Part shown: positions 1-5,830 of the stretch, piece after piece
Numbering within the stretch: the first letter of the stretch is position 1
Layout of the letters: every line of letters begins with the position of its first letter
NCBI GenBank assembly: GCA_964580435.1
Contig: CAZOKP010000076.1
Coordinates: 1 to 12,869 of the forward strand
Source: CAZKEW01 sp964580435
GTDB taxonomy: Bacteria; Acidobacteriota; Aminicenantia; Aminicenantales; UBA8522
Length of the DNA stretch: 12,869 nt
Direction: 5' to 3'
The notes under the pieces: model-generated
Databases searched by the model: none
The model's input: the letters and a program-made list of their open reading frames with translations, nothing else
Told to the model about the DNA's origin: nothing
Made by a program: the position numbers and the translations under genes

Positions 1-33
1 CATGAGGGCCACGATTGCCGTCATCTTTTTCAT
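1..33 (-). CDS. 5' end of a leftward gene, probably exported or membrane protein (partial)
   Basis: Only the first 11 codons lie in the window. They read MKKMTAIVALM on the minus strand, starting with ATG at 33. The start is supported by a strong Shine-Dalgarno stretch (reverse complement of CCTTCCCTCCTT at 38-49) and by a well-formed promoter at 83-111. Two lysines followed by a hydrophobic run resemble the start of a Sec signal peptide or a membrane anchor. That is an inference from very few residues. The gene diverges from the operon beginning at 428. The rest of the product lies outside the window and cannot be named. Confidence 0.55.
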   Translation of the reverse strand, partial: MKKMTAIVALM

Positions 34-82
34 TGGCCTTCCCTCCTTGCTCAAGTTTGGAGCGGGTTATCAATTTAAAAGA

Positions 83-111
83 ATTGTAGAATGTTTCTAT
101 CCCGATTGCAA
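83..111 (-). promoter_or_regulatory. Sigma-70-type promoter for the leftward partial gene
   Basis: On the minus strand the -35 box is TTGCAA (106-111) and the -10 box is TACAAT (83-88), separated by exactly 17 bp. Each box matches the TTGACA/TATAAT consensus at most positions. Transcription would begin near 76 and give a leader of about 43 nt before the ATG at 33, with the Shine-Dalgarno sequence inside it. This assignment is from sequence inspection only. Confidence 0.6.
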
Positions 112-145
112 CAAGGCAATTGATGATGATTGCATCGCTATTTCC

Positions 146-296
146 GTGATGGGGGCGGGTCCTGTCGCGGTTCACCCCCGGCGCCCTCGCGGTCAATCAT
201 GTTGTTTCCAAAGCCAAAGACCGGGGCATCAAACGCTCGGGGCGGCGGGGGGCCCCCGAACCACGCCACCCTCCCCTTCTATCAGCATAGGACTTT
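146..296. other. GC-rich, hairpin-prone intergenic patch, no gene
   Basis: Between the two divergent promoters lies a stretch much richer in G and C runs than its surroundings. It contains GGGGG at 151-155 able to pair with CCCCC at 175-179, CGGTC at 190-194 able to pair with GACCG at 219-223, and a 13-bp palindrome CGGGGG-G-CCCCCG at 246-258. Frames that run through it have no ribosome binding site and no recognisable protein. It could be a dispersed intergenic repeat, a structured RNA element or simply GC-rich spacer. I cannot decide between these from one copy. Confidence 0.35.
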
Positions 297-364
297 CACG
301 GAATTAGAAATGCTTCCATTGATAAGGTGCGCATCTCTTTTTCTGCGATAAATGGATAGGGGCT

Positions 365-393
365 TTGAAAGGATATCGAGTTTCGATTATAAT
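365..393 (+). promoter_or_regulatory. Sigma-70-type promoter of the secreted-protein operon
   Basis: TTGAAA (365-370) and a perfect TATAAT (388-393) are separated by 17 bp, a near-consensus housekeeping promoter. Transcription would start near 400, about 28 nt before the ATG at 428, leaving room for the AAGGAG ribosome site at 413-418. The promoter excludes the longer reading of the first gene from the in-frame TTG at 365, because that TTG is itself part of the -35 box. Confidence 0.75.
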
Positions 394-427
394 TGAAACC
401 GTCATCGGGAGAAAGGAGCGAGAGCCC

Positions 428-1456
428 ATGAAAAGAGTCTTTATTTTTGCAGTCGTCATTCTGTTAGCGGCCGCGCCAATTTTTGCCGGGGTAACCAAGA
501 AATCCAAATCGGACGTCACCTTCAGAGGGTTCGGCAAATTCAGCCTGGCCCAGAGTGAAAAGCTGACGGCTGGCCAAAAATGGACCGATTCCAAGAGCGA
601 TTTTAAGGGCAAGGGGATCGCTGGAAGCCTGGCCGCAAAAACTATCTTGAAATCAGGCGACACAGGAGAGATCATCGACCTGCCGGCCATGTCCATTTAC
701 GAGCTGGACAATAAGAAAAAAGAATACACCGTCGGCCCCATCAAGAAGCTGACGGAAGAAATGGCCGGCGAGCAAGCCAAAGAAGAGGAAGCCCAGAAAA
801 AAGAGGAACCGGCTGAAAGCGACATCAAGATCACCCGGAGCGAGTTCAAGGTGGAAGACACCGGCGAGGCGTCCACGATCAACACCTTTCCCTGCAGGAA
901 ATATTCGATCACCTGGATTACAGAATGGGAAAACACCCAGACCGGAGAAAAGGGCTCCAGCCGCCTGGCCTCGTTCGTCTGGACAACGCCCGAGAGCGGG
1001 ACTCTTCAGGCAGCTCGTGAAGAAGAAACGAAATTCGCCCGGGCCTACCTGGAGAAAATCGGAATCAATGTGGAGAAGATGGAGGAGAATATCCTCGGAA
1101 CAAACTGGCTCGCCTTGCTGAAAGGTATGGGCCGGGATCAAGCCGGGGCCACTCCGGAAACCGCCAAGTTTGCCGCGGAGATGAAGAAGATTGAGGGCTA
1201 TCCGATCGTTATCGACGGCAAATATTATACGACCGGCCAGAAGCCGGCAACAGAGACCGCCGGGGAAGAGCAGCCCAAGAGCGTCAAAGGAGTCTTCGGA
1301 GGCCTGGCCAAGAAAGCCCTCAAAAAGAAACCGTCAGACACACAGGCAGCCGAGGAACCCTCCCTCGCCTACTACACCGAAATAACAGAGATTTCGCTGG
1401 CCGACCTCGGCCCGGCCGATTTTCAGGTGCCCGCCGGCTATAAAAAGAAAGAGTAA
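428..1456 (+). CDS. Secreted DUF4412-like protein
   Basis: This is a 342-residue exported protein of unknown function and the first gene of a three-gene operon. The ATG at 428 is chosen because AAGGAG lies 9 nt upstream and the promoter at 365-393 rules out the earlier in-frame TTG. Residues 1-20 form a clear Sec signal peptide (MKRVF, then a hydrophobic run ending PIFA before GVTKK), so the mature protein is periplasmic or surface-exposed. Residues ~105-135 are a charged E/K-rich, probably coiled segment. A central part (residues ~135-270) holds 'FPCRKYSITW' and a later 'EMKKIEGYPI'. The C-terminus reads 'TEISLADLGPADFQVPAGYKK'-like. This order (central strands, 'GYP', then an 'F-x-VPAGY' ending) resembles DUF4412-type secreted proteins as I remember them. 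The family call is inferred, and no catalytic residues are apparent. The last 17 bases overlap the proposed start of the next gene. Confidence 0.75.
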   Translation: MKRVFIFAVVILLAAAPIFAGVTKKSKSDVTFRGFGKFSLAQSEKLTAGQKWTDSKSDFKGKGIAGSLAAKTILKSGDTGEIIDLPAMSIYELDNKKKEYTVGPIKKLTEEMAGEQAKEEEAQKKEEPAESDIKITRSEFKVEDTGEASTINTFPCRKYSITWITEWENTQTGEKGSSRLASFVWTTPESGTLQAAREEETKFARAYLEKIGINVEKMEENILGTNWLALLKGMGRDQAGATPETAKFAAEMKKIEGYPIVIDGKYYTTGQKPATETAGEEQPKSVKGVFGGLAKKALKKKPSDTQAAEEPSLAYYTEITEISLADLGPADFQVPAGYKKKE

Positions 1457-2324
1457 GAACATCGTCGCCGCCGTTGCCGCCTTCGCCGCTCTCCTTTTAT
1501 CTCAGACTGCGGCCGCGCAAGAGAACAAGCAAAGCTTTGCCCTCGCCTTTTCTCCGCGGGCCGGACAAATCCTGATTTATAACCTCAACAGCCGGATGAA
1601 CTCAGAAGGGAAAAACTTTCTCGATAAAAGCGTATCGCTCAACGCGACGGCATCCGGCGAGATCGACCTCGCCGTAAGACAGGCAAGCAGCGAAAATATT
1701 TTTGCAGAGCTATCGAGCCCAGGTCTCCAAGTCGAACTCCAATCCTCCGGCGGCCGGGACAAGTTCACGCTGGCCGCTCCCGCGGACGATCCGGTCGTTG
1801 TGATCTTCGACAAAACCGGGAGGATCAGGGACGTCAAAAACAGCGGAGCGCTCGAAGAGCGGAACATTCTGAATTTTTCGGTCGTGGAGGTGCTGCGGAA
1901 TTATCTGCCGACCCTTCCGGACGGGCCGGTTTCCGTCGGTGAGACATGGAAGGACCACAAACGAATGCTCATCCCTTTCCAGGCCATGAATCTTGCCGCA
2001 GAGCTCGACGCGATCTTCCTTTTGAATGACGTCCTCCCCTCACCCGAAGGGAGAATGGCCCTGATCTCAGCGACCTACGCGGTGACCCTCTCCGGGTCGA
2101 GGACCATTGGAGAGGCTGTGGGCTCATTTGAGGGAAAGGGGACCGGCTCCGGCAGCCTGAATTTCCTCGCGGACCACGGTTATTTTACGGAATACCGGCT
2201 GAACTACAGCTTGGACGGAACGATGGTGCTACGAAAGGCCGACACGGAGCTCCTGGAATGGCCCTTCAACCTTTCTTTCAACGCCGACCTTTTGCTCTTA
2301 GAAACGCGTGAGGAGCCACAATGA
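1440..2324 (+). CDS. Secreted protein with LPDGPVSVGETW motif, apparent AUA start
   Basis: This protein is about 294 residues and of unknown function. The first standard start in this frame is ATG at 1596, but the open frame upstream (from the stop at 1383) encodes an obvious signal peptide: KRKSKNIVAAVAAFAALLL followed by SQTAAAQ. It is preceded only by ATA at 1440. No ATG, GTG or TTG exists in frame between 1383 and 1596. AUA is therefore the likely start, with a weak AGGTG ribosome site at 1425-1429, or else an ATG has been misread or mutated. The mature region is beta-rich. At residues ~159-170 it carries LPDGPVSVGETW, a motif I associate with DUF6263-like secreted domains. It overlaps the previous gene by 17 bp and shares ATGA with the next, so translation is probably coupled. 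Frame and export are well supported, the exact start and the family less so. Confidence 0.7.
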   Translation: MKRKSKNIVAAVAAFAALLLSQTAAAQENKQSFALAFSPRAGQILIYNLNSRMNSEGKNFLDKSVSLNATASGEIDLAVRQASSENIFAELSSPGLQVELQSSGGRDKFTLAAPADDPVVVIFDKTGRIRDVKNSGALEERNILNFSVVEVLRNYLPTLPDGPVSVGETWKDHKRMLIPFQAMNLAAELDAIFLLNDVLPSPEGRMALISATYAVTLSGSRTIGEAVGSFEGKGTGSGSLNFLADHGYFTEYRLNYSLDGTMVLRKADTELLEWPFNLSFNADLLLLETREEPQ

Positions 2325-3181
2325 AAATCCCGAACAAAGCCATCCTCTTTATTTTCCTAATCCTTGCCGGTCTCCTTTATTCTGCCCAAACCCCTCTAAA
2401 AGTCAAAGTTATCGCTGACTATGCTGATATCCGCTCCAAACCTGCCGTTGACGCACAAGTCCTCGATATCGCCATCAAAGGCGAAATCTATGCTGTCGCG
2501 GATAAATCGGGGGCCTGGTACAAAATCAAGCTGAGCGTCGACCAGTCCGGCCAAGTGTCCTATGGGTATCTCCACGAGAGCATGGTAACACCCACCGAGA
2601 TGGTTGAAGGGCAAAAAGAAGCCGTTGAAGCGCCAAAAGAACCAGAGCCGGCGGCCCAACCCAAAGAAGTTCAGACTCCGGTTCCACCGCAGGAACCAAC
2701 TCCACCCCAGCCAGTTCAAAAGCCAGCCGCTCCTCCCAGGAATTTCTTCTCGGGAACCTTTCTTAAATTCGGGTTCGGTGAAGAACGTTGGATCGCCTCT
2801 GTCGGCAATGATTTCGGGATAAAACGCAGTTTTGCCCTCGGATTTGAGCTGCAGCCTTATTACAAGAATTATTCCGAAAAAAACCTGACTGTTCTCGAGA
2901 TGAATATTTTTGCCAATGCCAAACTCGGGTACAGGTACTCGTTTGTTTCGCTTTATGGAGGCGGCGGAATAGGGCCAAATATTTATTATGCCAACGCCGA
3001 AGTCGAAGGAGAATCCGAAACCCGGCTGGACACACGGCTCGCCTATCATCTTTTAGCCGGCGTGGCCTTGAATATCGGCTCAGTAGCACTCATCTTCGAG
3101 TATCAAATGATTATGGTCCAAGACCCATTGCTTGACCCGGACCCATGGACCCATTTTTTCCTGTTCGGGCTAAGATTTTAG
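2321..3181 (+). CDS. SH3b domain fused to a predicted outer-membrane beta-barrel
   Basis: This is a 286-residue exported protein. The ATG overlaps the previous stop (ATGA), with AGGAG at 2311-2315. Residues 1-23 form a signal peptide (hydrophobic IFLILAGLLY ending SAQ). Residues ~26-90 look like a bacterial SH3 domain: 'VKVIADYADIRSKPAVDA', later 'GAWYKIKL' and 'YGYLHE'. Such domains often bind peptidoglycan or proteins. Residues ~95-140 are a P/E/Q-rich linker. Residues ~141-286 alternate polar and hydrophobic residues with many aromatics and glycines ('LYGGGGIGPNIYY') and end in 'FFLFGLRF', the terminal phenylalanine signal typical of outer-membrane barrels. At ~145 residues this suggests an eight-stranded OmpA/OmpX-like barrel. 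The plan suggests a periplasmic SH3b arm tethering cell wall to outer membrane, which is inference. It is the last gene of the operon. Confidence 0.8.
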   Translation: MKIPNKAILFIFLILAGLLYSAQTPLKVKVIADYADIRSKPAVDAQVLDIAIKGEIYAVADKSGAWYKIKLSVDQSGQVSYGYLHESMVTPTEMVEGQKEAVEAPKEPEPAAQPKEVQTPVPPQEPTPPQPVQKPAAPPRNFFSGTFLKFGFGEERWIASVGNDFGIKRSFALGFELQPYYKNYSEKNLTVLEMNIFANAKLGYRYSFVSLYGGGGIGPNIYYANAEVEGESETRLDTRLAYHLLAGVALNIGSVALIFEYQMIMVQDPLLDPDPWTHFFLFGLRF

Positions 3182-3236
3182 CGCTCCGGTCTCCTTTTTC
3201 TACCCCTTGCTTTCTGAATTTCTCGGCGCCAGCTTC

Positions 3237-3259
3237 CCCAGGGATTTTTGACTCCTGGG
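3237..3259. promoter_or_regulatory. Inverted repeat over the efflux promoter -35 box, candidate operator
   Basis: CCCAGG (3237-3242) and CCTGGG (3254-3259) are perfect inverted copies separated by 11 bp. The -35 hexamer TTGACT (3248-3253) lies inside the repeat. A dimeric repressor bound here would block RNA polymerase, which is a common layout for TetR- or MarR-controlled efflux operons. No such regulator is encoded in the window. A transcription terminator is less likely because no U-tract follows the right arm. Confidence 0.4.
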
Positions 3260-3276
3260 CCGGCATAATTTATACT
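3248..3276 (+). promoter_or_regulatory. Sigma-70-type promoter of the efflux operon
   Basis: TTGACT (3248-3253) and TATACT (3271-3276) are separated by 17 bp, each box one base off consensus. Transcription would start near 3283, giving a leader of about 42 nt with the AAGGAG ribosome site (3312-3317) before the TTG start at 3325. This separates the efflux genes from the upstream secreted-protein operon, although no convincing terminator is seen between them. Confidence 0.7.
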
Positions 3277-3324
3277 ATGTAGTCTTAATTGCTCGGATAA
3301 GCTCTGAAAAAAAGGAGAACTCGG

Positions 3325-4644
3325 TTGAAGTTTCGCGGCATAAATTTCCTCCTTTCAGTCCTGTTCCTTTTTCCTCCTCTGGTGAAAGGCCAGCAGGAAA
3401 TCTTGACCCTCGAAAATGCCATCCAGATGGCCCTGAAAAACAACGAGCGGTCTCTTGCCGCCGACAGACTCGTCAATGCCGCACAGGCCAGGGTCACGAG
3501 AGCGAGGGCCTATTTCATGCCCAGCATTACAGCCACAGGAGTCTATACCCGGCGGCCCTTTGAAGTCAGGCGCACTTTTGAAAATACCGAAATTGTCGTT
3601 CAAAGTTATAACGCCTTGGCCGGAGTCGTTTCCCTCAACCTGATCCTCTTCGATTCCCACAGCATCCCGGCCTTCCGCCAGGCCGTGGCAGCCAGAACAG
3701 CCGAGCAGTATGCTTCCGCCGATACCAAACTCAAGCTCGCCTTCGAGGTCGGCAATGCTTATCTCCTGACTTTGGGCGTCGGCCAACTTTTAGAGGCCTC
3801 CAAACACCGTTATGAATACGCCAAGCAAGCCTTCGACGCGGCCAAAGCGCGCTATTCAGCGGGGCTCGTCGGAGTGAATGATGTCACCCGAGCAGAACTC
3901 GAATACGCGACTGCCGAGATGGGCATCACCCAGGCGCAAGGGCTGGTGGAGACGACCTATCTCCAACTCGGCAATCTCTTGGACGAGTCCAACATGATGA
4001 AGAAGAAACTCGAAATCCCGGAATTTTTACTCCAGGCGGCGGAGGAAAGAGCCCTCGAAGTGGAGCCGCTGGTCAGCCAGGCTCAAAACAGGCGGCTGGA
4101 TTTGAATTCCCTGCGCTACCAGGCCCAGGCCCGGCATGCCCTTGTGCTCGAGCCGACTTTGAAATGGTTACCCAGCTTGTCCCTGAGCGGGCAATATCGC
4201 TACACCAATGAAGCAGGTTTAACCGGAAGGAACACCAACTGGAATGCCGGGTTGAATCTAACTTGGGCCCTCTTCGACGGGTTCAGCCGCAACGGCGAAT
4301 ATGGCGAGCAGAAATCGCTAGCCGATCTGGCCGATCTGGACGTCAAGGCGGCCATGCGGCAGGTCGACCTCGAGGTCAGCGAAGCCCTGGTCTCATTGAC
4401 CAATCAGCGAGCTTCTCTCAAACAGGCCAATATCGCTAACGAAATCGCTAAAAGAAACGCGAAAGAGATCGCCGAGCTTTACCGGCAAGGATTGGCCACC
4501 GCCCTTCAGGTGGCAGATGCCAATGTCAGTCTTTTTGAAGCAGAGGTCACTCTTGTCAGTGAACGATACGGTTTAGCCATAGCTTATCTCAATCTTGAAG
4601 CAGCCCTTGGGTTAGACCCCTTTGGCAAGGAGCCAGAAATTTGA
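3325..4644 (+). CDS. TolC-family outer-membrane efflux protein
   Basis: This is a 439-residue channel component of a tripartite efflux pump, normally a trimer forming an outer-membrane barrel and a long periplasmic alpha-barrel. The start is TTG with AAGGAG 7 nt upstream. Residues 1-22 are a signal peptide (LLSVLFLFPPLVKG before QQEIL). The mature start 'LTLENAIQMALKNN' is the characteristic opening of the outer-membrane efflux protein (OEP) fold. Two OEP repeats follow. The first, ~25-225, includes 'ARAYFMPSITATGVY'. The second, ~250-435, includes 'LEPTLKWLPSLSLSGQYRY', 'WALFDGFSRNGEY' and the final helices 'IAELYRQGLATALQVADANVSL'. Length is normal for the family. No lipobox is seen. The stop overlaps the next gene's TTG start (TTGA), consistent with coupled translation with the adaptor. 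Confidence 0.93.
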   Translation: MKFRGINFLLSVLFLFPPLVKGQQEILTLENAIQMALKNNERSLAADRLVNAAQARVTRARAYFMPSITATGVYTRRPFEVRRTFENTEIVVQSYNALAGVVSLNLILFDSHSIPAFRQAVAARTAEQYASADTKLKLAFEVGNAYLLTLGVGQLLEASKHRYEYAKQAFDAAKARYSAGLVGVNDVTRAELEYATAEMGITQAQGLVETTYLQLGNLLDESNMMKKKLEIPEFLLQAAEERALEVEPLVSQAQNRRLDLNSLRYQAQARHALVLEPTLKWLPSLSLSGQYRYTNEAGLTGRNTNWNAGLNLTWALFDGFSRNGEYGEQKSLADLADLDVKAAMRQVDLEVSEALVSLTNQRASLKQANIANEIAKRNAKEIAELYRQGLATALQVADANVSLFEAEVTLVSERYGLAIAYLNLEAALGLDPFGKEPEI

Positions 4645-5798
4645 ACAAGAAAGTTATAAAATCGGGCGTATTGTTTTTTCTGGTCTTGGGCCTTTCATCT
4701 ATCAGTTGCAAGAAAGGCCTGAAGGCATCTTCTCCCGGGAACCCGGAAAAAAAAGGAGCGGCCATTTCTGACCGTTCGAAAATTACCTTCCCCGTGGAAG
4801 TTGAAGAGGTTAAAGTCCAGTCTCTTGTCTATTCAGTCAATGCCGTCGGGTCGATCGAAGCCTTTGAGAAGGTCCAGGTTACGGCCCGCGTTTCCGGCGT
4901 TGTGGACCGTGTGCTTTTCTCCGAAGGGAACTTTGCCAAGCTCGATCAGGTGCTTGTCGAGATCGAAACAGAACGCTACCGCCTTGCCGTCGAAGCAGCC
5001 CAGGCCGCTTATGAAAAAGCTCAAGCAGCTCTCGCTGACGCCGAGGCTGGTTTGAAGCGTCGCGAAGCGGCCATCAAGGAGAATCCAGGGCTCATTCCTG
5101 GTGAAGAGGTTGAGACATGGCGGACGAAGGTCTTGCTGGCCAAGTCTGATGTCGCCCAAGCCAAAGCCGCCCTCAATCAGGCAAATCTTAACCTCCACGA
5201 TGCCTATGTCCGGGCTCCTTTTTCAGGGATCATTCAGACGCGGACTGTCCAGACGGGGCAGTACGTTGAGACAGGAACGGTTCTGGCGACCCTGGTCCGC
5301 CGCGACCCCTTGCTGTTGCGGTTCAAAGTGCCCGAACGCGACGCTGCCCAAATGCATCCGGGATCGAAGGCCCTTTTCAAAATGAGAGATAACGAGCAAG
5401 AATATAGCTCGAAGATTATTCATGTTGCCGCCTCGGCAGATCAAGTCTCAAGGATGGTTGAGGTTACAGCGGAAATCAGCGACACAAAAGACGAAACACT
5501 GCGACCGGGGGCCTTTGCCGAGGTCGTCGTTCCCGTGAGCAGTTCCAGGATGACCCCGGTGGTTCCGCTCACGGCTGTCCGCCCCAGCGAGCGAGGCTTT
5601 ATCGCTTTTGTGGTTGAGAAAGATGTTGCCGCAGAAAGGATCCTAACCCTGGGAATGAGGACAGCCGACGGTCAAGTGGAAGTTCTTTCCGGTTTAAAGC
5701 CTGGAGAGATCCTCGTTATTCGAGGGGGCGAAGCCTTGCGGAGCGGTGCCCCTGTCAGGATCGGTACGGCCCCCGCCGAAAATGTGGTTGTTCGCTAA
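4641..5798 (+). CDS. RND efflux periplasmic adaptor (membrane fusion protein), likely lipoprotein
   Basis: This is a 385-residue adaptor that would bridge the inner-membrane RND pump and the TolC-like channel. The start is TTG within TTGA, with AAGGAG at 4627-4632. The N-terminus is a hydrophobic signal ending 'LGLSSISC-KK'. Cys23 with a loose lipobox suggests lipidation and anchoring to the inner membrane. The order of domains fits the HlyD/MFP family: 'VNAVGSIEAFEKVQVTARVS' (beta-barrel and lipoyl half), a helical hairpin at ~110-185 rich in A/Q/K/E ('AAQAAYEKAQAALADAEAG', 'AKSDVAQAKAALNQANLNL'), the second lipoyl half 'DAYVRAPFSGIIQTRTVQTG', then beta-barrel and membrane-proximal domains ending 'LSGLKPGEILVIRGGEAL'. 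It lies between the channel and pump genes as is usual. The substrate cannot be inferred from it. Confidence 0.93.
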   Translation: MNKKVIKSGVLFFLVLGLSSISCKKGLKASSPGNPEKKGAAISDRSKITFPVEVEEVKVQSLVYSVNAVGSIEAFEKVQVTARVSGVVDRVLFSEGNFAKLDQVLVEIETERYRLAVEAAQAAYEKAQAALADAEAGLKRREAAIKENPGLIPGEEVETWRTKVLLAKSDVAQAKAALNQANLNLHDAYVRAPFSGIIQTRTVQTGQYVETGTVLATLVRRDPLLLRFKVPERDAAQMHPGSKALFKMRDNEQEYSSKIIHVAASADQVSRMVEVTAEISDTKDETLRPGAFAEVVVPVSSSRMTPVVPLTAVRPSERGFIAFVVEKDVAAERILTLGMRTADGQVEVLSGLKPGEILVIRGGEALRSGAPVRIGTAPAENVVVR

Positions 5799-5830
5799 GG
5801 AAAAAAAGTGGCCTCAAGAGGTGCCTGATC

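Noticed and set aside
2..307. Rightward 101-codon open frame beginning MRATIAVIFF, resembling a signal peptide
   Set aside because: Its start is the reverse complement of the leftward gene's first codons, it runs through that gene's promoter and the GC-rich patch, and no ribosome site precedes it.
365..427. 21-codon N-terminal extension of the first secreted protein from TTG 365
   Set aside because: TTG 365 is part of the -35 box of a near-consensus promoter, and the signal peptide with a good ribosome site begins at ATG 428.
653..1141. Phenylalanine/leucine-rich 162-codon leftward frame
   Set aside because: It is antisense to the E/K-rich secreted protein; the F/L richness is just the complement of GAA/AAG codons.
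2396..3049. 217-codon leftward open frame opposite the SH3b-barrel gene
   Set aside because: It lies wholly antisense to a well-supported gene, lacks a ribosome site and shows no domain.
3237..3259. CCCAGG/CCTGGG hairpin as a terminator for the upstream operon
   Set aside because: The loop is long and no T-run follows the right arm; its position over a -35 box fits an operator better.
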